Below are positions 1-9,591 of a stretch of 64,000 nt of DNA, piece by piece. The translations under genes and the position numbers were made by a program. Source of the DNA: Psychrobacter sp. FME13 (GTDB lineage Bacteria > Pseudomonadota > Gammaproteobacteria > Pseudomonadales > Moraxellaceae); NCBI RefSeq assembly GCF_014861395.1, contig NZ_RRYV01000003.1:1-64000 (forward strand), given 5' to 3'. Under the pieces are notes generated by a model. The model had not been told where the DNA came from. It saw only the letters and a list, made by a program, of their open reading frames with translations, and made no database searches. How positions within the stretch are numbered: the first letter of the stretch is position 1; the number at the start of each line of letters is the position of its first letter.

Positions 1-11
1 TCGTAACGCAT

Positions 12-47
12 AAAAATACCCCATAAGTTGTGTCCAACTTATGGGGG
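12..47 (-). terminator. Rho-independent terminator of the HAD phosphatase gene
   Basis: A perfect 12-bp inverted repeat (arms at 19-30 and 35-46, 4-nt loop) is followed on the minus strand by TATTTTTAT. It lies about 85 nt past the stop codon of the minus-strand phosphatase gene, so it probably ends that transcript. Confidence 0.7.
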
Positions 48-131
48 TCGGTTCAGATAGGCCCTTTTTTGTTGTCATAGACAATCATATTGCCGCTGCA
101 CTCTCAAATCACTAAAACACTCAAACTGACA

Positions 132-845
132 TTATCCGCATAGAATCTCGGCCAGCGCTGCTGGTGTGTCGACCTGATAAGTAGGTTGCTGCGCGGCGAG
201 CTCAGCACTAGAAGCTGTGCCGTAATTGACCGCTATACTGGTCATACCAAGTTGCGTTGCCATTTGAATATCATAAACACTGTCACCGATAAAAACCGCA
301 TCAGACACTTGTTGCTGCGTATTATCTAAAATATCTATCAGCATTTGCGGATCAGGTTTCGACCCTGCTTCATCAGCACAGCGCGTCATCACAAAATAAT
401 CATGGCTTTTAGAAGCATCTAATACCCGGTCTAAGCCTTTGCGCTTCTTGCCTGTAGCAACCGCCAGCTTTTTACCTTGTGCTTGCAAGGTCTGTAACAT
501 ATTTTTTGTAGGAGCGAAAAGTGGCGTACTGTGGCTGTTGGCAACATAGTGATCTGCATAGCTTTGTTGAATGGCAAGCTTTTGTGATGTATCTGCCTCA
601 GGATATAAAATATCAATCCCATTCATTAGACTAAGACCAATGATGTCTTTTACTTCTTTATCTGTCGTTTGGAATCCATGCGCCTCTCCTGCGATATGCA
701 TAGATTCAACGATTAAGCCGATGGAGTCCATCAGGGTTCCATCCCAATCAAAGATAACCAGTGTCTTATCTGATAAACGATGATTGGTTGATAGCGGAGA
801 AGTTGTAGCCGATGCTAGCGTACTGGCAGCAGATTGTTCACTCAT
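132..845 (-). CDS. HAD-superfamily phosphatase (phosphoglycolate phosphatase-like)
   Basis: This is a cytoplasmic HAD-IA hydrolase of 237 aa. Motif I is FDWDGTLMDS near residues 32-41, with D33 as predicted nucleophile and D35 as general acid/base. A Lys-containing motif III follows (ATGKKRKG), and motif IV is GDSVYDIQMA near the C-terminus. The family dephosphorylates small metabolites such as phosphoglycolate or pyrophosphate, and the substrate cannot be read from the sequence. The first 25 residues are Ser/Thr/Ala-rich and lie outside the domain. AAGG sits about 9 nt before the ATG. The gene lies downstream of rluC on the same strand, an arrangement common in related genomes, but a hairpin lies between them. 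Confidence 0.85.
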   Translation of the reverse strand: MSEQSAASTLASATTSPLSTNHRLSDKTLVIFDWDGTLMDSIGLIVESMHIAGEAHGFQTTDKEVKDIIGLSLMNGIDILYPEADTSQKLAIQQSYADHYVANSHSTPLFAPTKNMLQTLQAQGKKLAVATGKKRKGLDRVLDASKSHDYFVMTRCADEAGSKPDPQMLIDILDNTQQQVSDAVFIGDSVYDIQMATQLGMTSIAVNYGTASSAELAAQQPTYQVDTPAALAEILCG

Positions 846-895
846 GAATAAGCCTTAGCGAATAGCGATGATAAATAGCGCATATGAATGCGGAT

Positions 896-943
896 ACAAA
901 AACGTCACGGCGACTTATTAGAAAAATAAGAGTTCGTGACGTT
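896..943 (-). terminator. Hairpin between rluC and the HAD gene
   Basis: A 9-bp inverted repeat (arms 901-909 and 935-943) is followed on the minus strand by GTTTTTG. It may end or attenuate the rluC transcript before the HAD gene. Confidence 0.5.
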
Positions 944-977
944 TAAAGTTAATGCTCAAAAAATTTGGCTTGTTATT

Positions 978-1988
978 TTATTCGGGCAGTTTGGTTTGCT
1001 CTGGTAGCCAGTCTGCCATGTCATCTGGTAGTGGTGCGGTAATGGTTTCATAACCTGGGATATCTAAGCGCCACGCATGTAGACACAGACGATGAACACC
1101 TGACTTGTCATGCACGTTATATTTATCATCACCTAAGATTGCATGGCCAATATGAGCTAAATGCACACGTATTTGGTGAGTGCGCCCTGTCAGAGGTTTG
1201 GCTTCGATTAAGCTCACTGGCTGATCAGCAATCGTAAAACGATTATGAACGATAATATCTGTCTGGCTTTCTTTGGCTTGTGGGTCTTGCGCATCGACTT
1301 TGACGCGGCGTTCACCACTAGCGACTGTATAGCGTAGTAATGGCGCATCGATACGTTGCTCATCTAGTGCAGGCTGCCCTTTTGCGATACATAAATAATG
1401 CTTTTGGATGGTTTTGTCTACCAGATGCTGCTGCAATGCCTTTAGCGCTGAACGCTTTTTAGAAATCATCAATAGACCCGACGTATCTTTATCAATACGA
1501 TGTATCAACTCTAAGTACTTTTTACCAGTGACTTCACGCATGGCTTCAATAACACCAAAGTCCAAACCACTACCACCATGAACAGCAATACCAGAGGGTT
1601 TATTTAGCACTAATAAACCGTCATCTTCATAGACCACGCGTGCTAGTAGGCTTTTGGCAAACTCTTCACTAATAATGGGCTTTTCGCGGGTAGCGAGTAC
1701 CACTGGCGCGATACGTACCACGTCTTCACGCTGTAGTCTATCATGCGCTTTACAGCGTTTATTATTAACCCGAACCTCATCAGAGCGAATCATTTTGTAG
1801 ATATGCGATTTTGGTAAACCTTTCAACCGGTTCAGCAAAAAGTTATCCAAGCGTTGATCGTGCTGATGGCGAGTTACTTCGAGATAATTCACCTTGCCAA
1901 AGTTACTGATTTCGTCATCAGCGCTTTGCGGGCGTGTTTTGCTATTAAAAATAGCAGGTGCTTCGTGGATAGGTACATCTTCAGTCAT
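978..1988 (-). CDS. rluC: Ribosomal large-subunit pseudouridine synthase RluC
   Basis: Isomerises specific uridines of 23S rRNA to pseudouridine (955, 2504 and 2580 in the E. coli enzyme). An N-terminal S4-type RNA-binding domain (HQHDQRLDNFLLNRL onward) precedes the RsuA/RluC/RluD catalytic domain. The catalytic motif is HRIDKDTSGL, with the catalytic Asp at residue 166 counted from the start chosen here. The C-terminal TGRTHQIRVHLAHIGH motif is intact. An in-frame start 57 nt upstream (2045) is possible, but its extra 19 residues look unrelated to the family and neither start has a clear Shine-Dalgarno. The gene is divergent from rne, as in E. coli. Confidence 0.9.
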   Translation of the reverse strand: MTEDVPIHEAPAIFNSKTRPQSADDEISNFGKVNYLEVTRHQHDQRLDNFLLNRLKGLPKSHIYKMIRSDEVRVNNKRCKAHDRLQREDVVRIAPVVLATREKPIISEEFAKSLLARVVYEDDGLLVLNKPSGIAVHGGSGLDFGVIEAMREVTGKKYLELIHRIDKDTSGLLMISKKRSALKALQQHLVDKTIQKHYLCIAKGQPALDEQRIDAPLLRYTVASGERRVKVDAQDPQAKESQTDIIVHNRFTIADQPVSLIEAKPLTGRTHQIRVHLAHIGHAILGDDKYNVHDKSGVHRLCLHAWRLDIPGYETITAPLPDDMADWLPEQTKLPE

Positions 1989-2366
1989 TTTTGAGTTCGC
2001 ATTTTTAGTTAGGTATTTACACAAAGATTTGCTATAGTTTAACATGTTGAACGACGATTAAGCAGAGACTGCGGCAATAATCATTGTTGTTTCAGAGAGT
2101 TCATTACCATTTTTGCTACTTGCTAGCAACAAGGTATAGGCTGTATGCCCTGCCAAGATTGTCCCTTTCATCTAATTTTCGGGCGCATTATGTATTTAGG
2201 ACGATCATTTACAGATACTTCTAGATATTGCCCCATAAATTGAAAAACTGCACTGATGTTATTCAGTGCCACAAAATAAATAGTGACACTAACTAAATAC
2301 CTTTGTGTTCGTAAATTCAACGCTTATAAAATTGGCAGAACGCCTTTTTATTAAGCTCGAATACTA

Positions 2367-2400
2367 TTAAACGCAAATGACACTTAAACGCAAATGACAC
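2367..2400. repeat. 17-bp perfect tandem duplication
   Basis: Two adjacent identical copies (2367-2383 and 2384-2400) of a 17-bp sequence beginning TTAAACGCAAATG lie in the rluC-rne intergenic region. Confidence 0.9.
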
Positions 2401-2442
2401 TAAATTGACTCACAACCTGCATGACAACGACTTTTTTGATAA

Positions 2443-2970
2443 TTATTCATTATTTAATGACTGATTATCTGATGATTCTTTAGACAAGCATAGTTGAGCA
2501 AGTATGGGTGATTTAGTATTAGGGTCGATAAATATATCGATAGCTGCCCAAGTATTAGTGGTCAAACAGATAACGATAAGCAAGATATAAATACAGCACC
2601 ACACCAATAGTTTGGTCATTTATTCTGTTTGCCAAGTACGCCCCGCTGATAATGAGAGCCGCGAGACCTAACTTTACAACTAAAACACCCAAGATATTAT
2701 TGACGTTATACCAGTCAGAACGACAAATACAGAGTGACCAATTGCTTTACCTAGAGAAATAACTGCTGACCACTACTACTTAATCATAGTACTGATAACA
2801 GCGATATTATTGTTAGACTTTGAGAGATTGATTGCAACAGCCAGATTTTTTCGATATCAAGATGTTAAGTCAGTAACTGACCGTCGCCCACTCTTACAAA
2901 GTGCGCTGACATAGCTACCAACTAAACCTAATGATACTGAAACTTTAATCACAAGCTGGGCTATTAACAT
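2443..2970 (-). pseudogene. Possible decayed CopD-like membrane protein gene
   Basis: Reading 2970 to 2443 on the minus strand gives hydrophobic stretches broken by stops and frame changes. One frame holds GVLVVKLGLAALIISGAYL followed by ANRIND, reminiscent of the lysine-containing transmembrane helix and following NR of the CopD family. A second stretch starting MLIAQLVIKVSVSLGLVGSY stops after about 37 codons. A separate intact small frame (2619-2443, 58 aa, starting MTKLLVWCCIYILLIVIC, signal-peptide-like) overlaps the 3' part in another frame and may be a chance product. The CopD assignment rests on one segment by eye. The alternative is that the region is simply the long rne leader. Confidence 0.3.
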
Positions 2971-3223
2971 TTAGACCAAACCTATCAATAATAGGATATA
3001 AACACATAGCCTTACACCCTATAAAATTTATATTTACATTAGCACTGCTAAAAAATTTAGGTAAAAATAAGCCATTGAAAAGCCTACGTGCTTTCTTAAA
3101 TACCTCAGTGACGTTCGACTGTTAACTAACATCTACAAATGCTAATTTAAAATACTAGCCACACTTGCCATTATGCTCTAAAGCCCATCTTGTCGTTGTT
3201 GTGCGTACTCATAGGATATAAAT

Positions 3224-6200
3224 ATGAAACGCATTTTGATCAACGCAACTCAAAACGAAGAGATTCGTGTCGCCTTATGTAAAGGCAATCATCTGTATGA
3301 TTTCGACTTAGAAAATCGTACGCGTGAACAGAAAAAATCTAACATCTATAAAGGTCACGTAACTCGTGTCGAACCATCACTCGAAGCGGTTTTTGTAGAG
3401 TATGGCTCACAGCGCCAAGGGTTTTTGCCAATTCGCGAAATCTCTACCGAATATCTAAGCGGCAACCCACGTGATGAAAATATCAAAAAACTGATTAAAG
3501 AAGGCGACGAACTCATCGTTCAAGTCGAAAAAGAAGAGCGCGGCAATAAAGGCGCTGCCCTATCGACTTACGTATCATTAGCAGGACGTTATCTGGTATT
3601 GATGCCAAACAATCCTCGTGGCGGCGGTATCTCACGTCAAATCTCAGGCAAGCTACGTGAAGACATGAAACGCATGCTGGGTAATCTTGATTTACCCAAA
3701 GGCATGAGTGTCATCATTCGTACTGCAGGTATTGGCAAAACTCAAGAAGACTTGCAACACGATTTGAACCACTTGCTCAATATCTGGCAAGCCATCCAAG
3801 AACAAAACCAAAAATATCCATCACCGCGCTTGGTTCACCAAGAAGCAGGCGTCGTCACACGTGCTGTTCGTGACTATCTGCGTGATGACATTGCTGAGAT
3901 TTGGATTGATAACGAAAACGCATACGTCGAAGCGGCAGGGTTTATCGATGCAGTGATGCCAAAGCAAGCCGAAAAACTGCGCAAATATACCGATTATGAG
4001 CCGATGTTTTCGCGCTTTAATATCGAAAAACAAATCGAAACGGCTTATCAACGTGAAGTTCGTTTGCCATCAGGTGGCTCAATCGTTATTGATCAAACAG
4101 AAGCACTGGTTTCAATCGATATCAACTCAGCCAAATCGACCAAAGGGTCAGACGTTGCTGAGACCGCTTACCATACCAACCTTGAAGCAGCAGACGAAAT
4201 TGCGCGTCAATTACGCCTACGTGATATGGGTGGTTTGATTGTTATTGACTTCATTGACATGAATGATAACAAGCATCAAAAAGAAGTCGAAAAACGTCTC
4301 ATTGATGCCACCAAATATGACCGTGCGCGCGTTCAGTTTGGTGATATTTCTAAGTTTGGTTTGATGGAAATGAGCCGTCAGCGCTTACGTCCTTCACTAG
4401 AAGAGTCAACTGGCTATATCTGCCCACGCTGCCATGGTAATGGTATGATTCGTGACTTGCGCTCATTATCACTATCGATTATGCGTCAGATCGAGCAAAT
4501 CGCGCTAAAAGAACGTCAAGGTGAGGTACAAGCTGAAGTGCCAACTGACATCGCCGCATTCTTATTAAATGAAAAGCGCGACAGTTTAGTCTATCTTGAA
4601 CAAGACAGTGGTACTCGTATTACTATCTTGCCACATGCACATTTAGAGTCACCAAATTTCAAACTGCACTTTAACCGTGATGGTTTTGCGCCATCAAGCT
4701 ATGAGCGCATTACCGACACTCAGCAGCAAGAACATAGCGACCTTGGCTACAATGTTGATTGGCAAACGGCTGAAAAAGAACGCCCTGAGCAACAGCCTAC
4801 TCGCCAGCCACGCCAAACAGCAGCAAATAAAGCCACTAATAAACCAACTACAACAGTTGAGCACAGTAATGATCGTCGCAACAATAAAAGTGCGACCAAT
4901 GTTTCATCTACACGTGCATCTCAAGCTAATAAAAATCAAAGCGTTGCAGCACCAACGACTGCTCCAGTAGCAACACAACCAGCTAAAGTTGAGACAGCCG
5001 CCCAACCACAAGCAGTGGCCTGGTTATCTAATCTATTTGCTCAAGCGCCTCAAGCCACGACAACGCCTAACGTCAGCAGTCATGATGCAGCAGAAGCCAT
5101 TGAGGCACTGGTGAATAACGGCGCACAAAGCTTAGGTTCATTTGGTCAAATTGATAACAGTGCTTTGAATAATGCTGCAGATAACGCGCAAGCAACTCAG
5201 CAAGACCGTCATCAGAAAAGTGATAATCAATCATCAAATAACAACACCAATAATCAACAGACGCGTCGTAACTCAGACAACAACACTGAGGACGGTAATA
5301 GCGAAGACAGAAGAAGACGTAAGCCTCGCAAGTCTAGATCATCTAAGCCGCGTCAAAGAAAAGAGCAAACCGATGAGAGCACCAGTAATGTAAACAGCGA
5401 CACAGAACGTAATGCGTCGAATAATGCCGTAAATGATACTGATGACAAACAGTCTAGCAATCAAGACAAACGTCAACAGGGTAATAAACGCACGAACGAT
5501 CGAAATCGTAATAGTCGTCAAGATAGCCACGCTCAAAACGGCAACCGTCAACACAGTAACCGTAATGCAAGCGAGCGCAATGAGACTACTGATAAAGACA
5601 GCAGCTCAGCAGATGAGCAAACTCGTAATAAACGTAAGTCGCATAGCCAACGCGGCTCACGTGGCAAGTTAGAGCGCGGTGAAACGCTAACAGCTGATAA
5701 TATCAAACAGCAATCAGCTTCAGGTAATAATGGCAGCAAAAACCAAGCTAATACCCGCCGTAATCAAAACCCTAACGAAGTCGTGCTACAGGTCAACGAA
5801 GCACCTGCTGCGCTTAAGCCATCAGAAGTTGTGCATTTGTCTTTAGATGACAGTAAATCGATGCAGACAAAGTCTCAAGCTACTGAAAAGCAAAGCTCAA
5901 CAAATGAGGTTGCGAAAGACAAAGTAGCAAAAGCGTCTAATGCTCAAGCGCAGACTAATCACAGAAACACTAATAAAAAAGTGACTGACGATAAGGTTGC
6001 GGCTGAAAAAGCGACTGCTAGCAACGCTGTAGAAATCAGTGAAGCTAAGGTTGATAGCACGGCTAAAGACGATAGTCAGCACAACACCATGAAAGCTAAT
6101 GCTAATACTGATGTCAAGGAACCCGTTACAGGTGAACCGTCCGTGTCTAAAAGTGATAAAGACAGCGCATCTGACGACACTGTGAAGCCAGTAGCAGATA

Positions 6201-7300
6201 AGCATCAGGAAACTGCTAAGGGTAATGACGAGTGTGACAATGCTCAAAAGGCTGCGAGCGCTCAGAAAGCTGATAATAGCGTAAAATCTAGCAATGAGGG
6301 TGACAGTACCAAGAGCAAATCCGCACTTGAGCTGACACATGAGGCATTGTTCGCATCACGCTACGTGACTGCTGAGAAGTTTGGTCAAGCCAGTAATGAT
6401 CCTCGTGTTGTCCTTAGTCAACAGGCGCAATCACAGGTGACACCAGAGCCTAAAGTCAACGAACAAGCAGTAGCAAGCGTACCTGCTATTCACGGTACGG
6501 TTGGCGAGTTTATTCGTGCAACGTTGCCAGAAGCACAGACTCGCTTGACAGCAGATGGCGTGATTAACTGCTTTATCGAAACCGTTGCTTTACACATGGA
6601 GCAAGCACAACGTGCTGATAGTGATGCAAGCGTGAGCGCCAATAATGGCAGCGAGCTTGCGAGTCAGAGCTTTGACTTTAGTAACTACGGCTATCAACCT
6701 TTAACGGCTGATTATCTATCACGCTTCGAGATGATGACCCAAGCTGTCAGTCAATTTGCAGCAGCCCCAGGGAAGACAGACGTTGAGCCTCGCACCGTTA
6801 GCAAGCGTGCCAGTAATGATCCACGTGGTCAGCATCCTGACTATCAGCAGCCAGCCGTATTAGATGCCCATCAAGTTGAGGCAACGGCCCTATCGAATCA
6901 AGATCAAACTGATGCTATCAGTGCTGATAGTAAGCAACTGCTAGCCACCGATAAAGCACTATCAGAAGTTGACAGCCAGCAACCTGATGTAGAGAGCGCT
7001 ACTGAAAACGTAGATGCCAAAAATGCTGCTGAAGCGACCGCTGATACTGCTATCGAACAAGCACTTGAATCTAAAGTAGAAGAACCTACTAAAGAGGAGA
7101 TTCAGGCGGAAAAGTCAAAAACGACAATAGCCAGTTACAAAAACATGATCGAAAACGTAGCTGAGCAACTGCTACCACAGACTGGTATGTTTAATCTGAC
7201 CACGCCAAAAGTACCAAAGGCTCGCACTCGTAAGCCTAAAGCAGATCATAAGAAGCCAACGCAAGCAGAACAGTTGGATGCTGATGATTCAGACAGCTAA
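3224..7300 (+). CDS. rne: Ribonuclease E
   Basis: Endoribonuclease for mRNA decay and rRNA/tRNA processing, and scaffold of the degradosome. It has 1358 aa against 1061 in E. coli. The N-terminal catalytic half is well conserved: an S1 domain around residues 35-120, the metal-binding aspartates D299 (SIDINSAKSTKG) and D342 (IVIDFIDMND), and the zinc-link CPRC at 400-403. From about residue 510 onward the protein is low-complexity, rich in Asn, Gln, Ser, Asp and Lys. It includes an arginine-rich patch (DRRRRKPRKSRSSKPRQRK) typical of an RNA-binding arm, and a second basic cluster at the extreme C-terminus. Short ASNDPR motifs occur twice in the tail and may be partner-binding sites. AGGATA precedes the ATG. 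Confidence 0.97.
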   Translation: MKRILINATQNEEIRVALCKGNHLYDFDLENRTREQKKSNIYKGHVTRVEPSLEAVFVEYGSQRQGFLPIREISTEYLSGNPRDENIKKLIKEGDELIVQVEKEERGNKGAALSTYVSLAGRYLVLMPNNPRGGGISRQISGKLREDMKRMLGNLDLPKGMSVIIRTAGIGKTQEDLQHDLNHLLNIWQAIQEQNQKYPSPRLVHQEAGVVTRAVRDYLRDDIAEIWIDNENAYVEAAGFIDAVMPKQAEKLRKYTDYEPMFSRFNIEKQIETAYQREVRLPSGGSIVIDQTEALVSIDINSAKSTKGSDVAETAYHTNLEAADEIARQLRLRDMGGLIVIDFIDMNDNKHQKEVEKRLIDATKYDRARVQFGDISKFGLMEMSRQRLRPSLEESTGYICPRCHGNGMIRDLRSLSLSIMRQIEQIALKERQGEVQAEVPTDIAAFLLNEKRDSLVYLEQDSGTRITILPHAHLESPNFKLHFNRDGFAPSSYERITDTQQQEHSDLGYNVDWQTAEKERPEQQPTRQPRQTAANKATNKPTTTVEHSNDRRNNKSATNVSSTRASQANKNQSVAAPTTAPVATQPAKVETAAQPQAVAWLSNLFAQAPQATTTPNVSSHDAAEAIEALVNNGAQSLGSFGQIDNSALNNAADNAQATQQDRHQKSDNQSSNNNTNNQQTRRNSDNNTEDGNSEDRRRRKPRKSRSSKPRQRKEQTDESTSNVNSDTERNASNNAVNDTDDKQSSNQDKRQQGNKRTNDRNRNSRQDSHAQNGNRQHSNRNASERNETTDKDSSSADEQTRNKRKSHSQRGSRGKLERGETLTADNIKQQSASGNNGSKNQANTRRNQNPNEVVLQVNEAPAALKPSEVVHLSLDDSKSMQTKSQATEKQSSTNEVAKDKVAKASNAQAQTNHRNTNKKVTDDKVAAEKATASNAVEISEAKVDSTAKDDSQHNTMKANANTDVKEPVTGEPSVSKSDKDSASDDTVKPVADKHQETAKGNDECDNAQKAASAQKADNSVKSSNEGDSTKSKSALELTHEALFASRYVTAEKFGQASNDPRVVLSQQAQSQVTPEPKVNEQAVASVPAIHGTVGEFIRATLPEAQTRLTADGVINCFIETVALHMEQAQRADSDASVSANNGSELASQSFDFSNYGYQPLTADYLSRFEMMTQAVSQFAAAPGKTDVEPRTVSKRASNDPRGQHPDYQQPAVLDAHQVEATALSNQDQTDAISADSKQLLATDKALSEVDSQQPDVESATENVDAKNAAEATADTAIEQALESKVEEPTKEEIQAEKSKTTIASYKNMIENVAEQLLPQTGMFNLTTPKVPKARTRKPKADHKKPTQAEQLDADDSDS

Positions 7301-7323
7301 TTGCAATACATTACTGTAAGCAT

Positions 7324-7363
7324 AAAAAAACCCCGCATATTCTATAATATGCGGGGTTTTTAT
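7324..7363. terminator. Bidirectional terminator between rne and the DUF808 gene
   Basis: A stem of about 15 bp built on CCCCGCATATT and its complement is flanked by an A-run on the left and a T-run on the right. It serves the convergent rne and DUF808 genes. Confidence 0.9.
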
Positions 7364-7389
7364 TAAGTAGCATTTCATCTATAGCAATA

Positions 7390-8325
7390 CTAGTGAGCCG
7401 CAGAAGCGTTATCACCACGCATGTTATTAATAGTAGTGATGATAGCCAAAACAATCGCACCAACCACAAAACCAATAATGCCCTGCAATAGCATAAGAAC
7501 TAAACCCTCTAATATTCCTATTTTACCCGCAATGTCCTCTAAAAAATGCTCTAAAGGCGCAATACCATGAGAGAGAATACCTCCCCCCACTAAGAACATC
7601 GCTATCGTGCCAGCAACAGATAAAAACTTCATTAGCTTTGGCGCAGCAGATAGCATAAACTGACCGAGCTTGCGGCTGCTAGCACTAGCATCTGGCTTCT
7701 CAATCAAGTGCAAACCTGCATCATCAATTTTGACAATACCTGCAACCAAACCATAAATACCAACAGTCACAACAAATGCAACAATAGAGAGCACAATACC
7801 TTTTTCTAAAATATCTGCTCCTGCGGCGGTTACCGCACCTAAAGAGATGACTAATATCTCAGCTGATAAAATAAAATCAGTACGAATAGCGCCTTTAACT
7901 TTCTCTTTTTCAAATTCGACCATATCGACATTATCATCTGCATTTGCCGCCCTTCGTGCTTCATGCGCTTCATCATGCGGCAATAACCTTGGCCAAAACT
8001 TATGAATGACCTTCTCAGCACCTTCATAACTCAAATATAGGCCACCAATCATCAATAAAGGCGTGATTAACCAAGGTATAAAATAACTAATAAGCAGTGC
8101 AGCTGGTACTAATATAAGCTTGTTGACAAACGAGCCTTTAGCAACTGCCCAAATAACAGGCAGTTCACGGCTTGGCCTAACGCCAGTTACTTGTTCAGCA
8201 TTGAGTGCTAAATCATCCCCCACCAAACCAGCTGTTTTTTTAGCTGCTATCTTAGTCATGACAGATACATCGTCCATCAATAGGCTAATATCATCAAGTA
8301 ATAATAATAAACTGGCACCTGCCAT
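7390..8325 (-). CDS. DUF808 family inner-membrane protein (YedI-like)
   Basis: 311-aa multipass membrane protein matching the DUF808/YedI family from its first residues (MAGASLLLLLDDISLLMDDV) to its C-terminal GGGILSHGI segment. Several hydrophobic segments are visible, for example LVPAALLISYFIPWLI and ILVISLGAVTAAGADILEKG. The family is widespread in Proteobacteria and has no established biochemical role. AAGGA lies 6 nt before the ATG. It is convergent with rne and shares its terminator. Confidence 0.9.
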   Translation of the reverse strand: MAGASLLLLLDDISLLMDDVSVMTKIAAKKTAGLVGDDLALNAEQVTGVRPSRELPVIWAVAKGSFVNKLILVPAALLISYFIPWLITPLLMIGGLYLSYEGAEKVIHKFWPRLLPHDEAHEARRAANADDNVDMVEFEKEKVKGAIRTDFILSAEILVISLGAVTAAGADILEKGIVLSIVAFVVTVGIYGLVAGIVKIDDAGLHLIEKPDASASSRKLGQFMLSAAPKLMKFLSVAGTIAMFLVGGGILSHGIAPLEHFLEDIAGKIGILEGLVLMLLQGIIGFVVGAIVLAIITTINNMRGDNASAAH

Positions 8326-8736
8326 GTGTAGTCCTTATCTGCATTTTTTGAGGTAAATAGTTCTATACAAAGGATTATTATATAGAATCTTATAGAATAA
8401 TGTTAAATACTATAAAGCGTATTAAATACCCTAGCGATACGAGCATAAATATTAAATAGTACAAATGTATCCTATTTTTAAGACTCACTTGTTTCTATAC
8501 GACTATTGTCATGCCTTTTATTTACCGATATAGCTTACTAGCCCGTGGCTATTATTTATTATAAATATGTTAATATAGTCGGAATTACCGTTTACTTGAC
8601 ATTATCAATATTTCTCTATATCTCCTTAATATTCAAAATCTTAAGGAGTTTTGCATTCATTATCATACGTATACTATTATTAGCTCCATTCTCAAAACAA
8701 ATTTATGATTAGGCACGATGCCTATAGGAAACCCGT
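8326..8736. other. Intergenic region between divergent DUF808 and dsbC genes
   Basis: A+T-rich and without a recognisable gene. It carries an 8-bp dyad (CTCCTTAA at 8622-8629, TTAAGGAG at 8641-8648) about 90 bp before the dsbC-type start, which could be an operator. A TTGACA at 8595-8600 is a -35 candidate for the plus-strand gene. Confidence 0.5.
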
Positions 8737-9591
8737 ATGTCGCTTCCCTCTATCAAAAGCACCACCTCGCAAAGTCGCTTTTCTCGTACTCTTTTCTCTC
8801 GTTTTATGATGAGTACTCTACTGGTTGGCATCGCTGCTGGCTGCTCAAACAATGCTGCCGATGCCACCAATAATACCAGTATTGTCAGCAACGCAGAGAG
8901 CAACGTCAGTGCTGATAAAACGTCAACGGATAGCGATGCTACAGTGGTAGAAGCATTACAAGCCAACTTAAATGCTTCTGGTATCGAGGAAAACATCATT
9001 TCAGCAGTACCAACGGATATGGATGGTATTTATTGGGTAACGGCTGAAGGTCTGCCACCTTTCTTTACTGACAAAGTAGGTAAGCACATCATTCAAGGGC
9101 AAATCATTGCAGTCGGTGAACAAACTCCTGTAGATATTAGTGCGGCACTGGTTGCTAGCACGGCCCAAGAAGCGTTAAAGGCAGTCGACAAAAAAGACAT
9201 GGTTATTTACCCAGCAAAAGGTGAAACAAAATCAATTATCTATGCCTTTACTGATGCAGACTGTGGTTACTGCCGTAAGCTGCATTCAGAAATAGACGAT
9301 ATCAATGCGCGCGGTGTCGAAGTGCGTTACTTAGCATGGCCACGTAGCCAACAGTCAATACCAAAAATGGAAGCGATTTGGTGCAGTGAAGATCGCAAAG
9401 CGGCAATGAATCAAGCAAAAACAGGCGCCAATGTGCAAGCGCCTAGCTGTGCAAACCCTGTACAAGAGCATATGGCCTTGGGTGCAAAACTCGGTGTGCG
9501 TGGTACCCCAGCTATCTTTACTGAAGCAGGACAACAAATTGGTGGCTATCTACCTGCCGCACAATTGGCAGAAGCCGCTGGCGCTAACTAA
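8737..9591 (+). CDS. dsbC: DsbC-like thiol:disulfide isomerase, probable lipoprotein
   Basis: Periplasmic disulfide isomerase of the DsbC/DsbG family, 284 aa. The active site is CGYC at residues 176-179 within a thioredoxin-fold domain (FTDADCGYCRKLHSEI), followed by the cis-Pro loop VRGTPAIF. An N-terminal dimerisation domain precedes it (about residues 65-135). The signal region ends LLVGIAAGC, a lipobox with the cysteine at residue 36, so this copy is probably membrane-anchored rather than soluble like E. coli DsbC. It would be kept reduced by DsbD, whose gene lies near 36.6 kb. AGGAAA precedes the ATG. Confidence 0.9.
   Translation: MSLPSIKSTTSQSRFSRTLFSRFMMSTLLVGIAAGCSNNAADATNNTSIVSNAESNVSADKTSTDSDATVVEALQANLNASGIEENIISAVPTDMDGIYWVTAEGLPPFFTDKVGKHIIQGQIIAVGEQTPVDISAALVASTAQEALKAVDKKDMVIYPAKGETKSIIYAFTDADCGYCRKLHSEIDDINARGVEVRYLAWPRSQQSIPKMEAIWCSEDRKAAMNQAKTGANVQAPSCANPVQEHMALGAKLGVRGTPAIFTEAGQQIGGYLPAAQLAEAAGAN

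Larger units (their letters stand above)
2046..3223. other. 1.2-kb rluC-rne intergenic region and rne leader
   Basis: No intact gene is recognised here. The region holds the 17-bp tandem duplication, the decayed CopD-like frame and, toward its right end, the presumed rne promoter and 5' leader. In E. coli the long rne leader mediates autoregulation by RNase E. Whether this one does so cannot be told from sequence alone. Confidence 0.6.

Noticed and set aside
5897-6340. 147-codon minus-strand frame inside rne
   Set aside because: It is antisense to the low-complexity tail of RNase E, whose codon bias leaves the opposite strand open.
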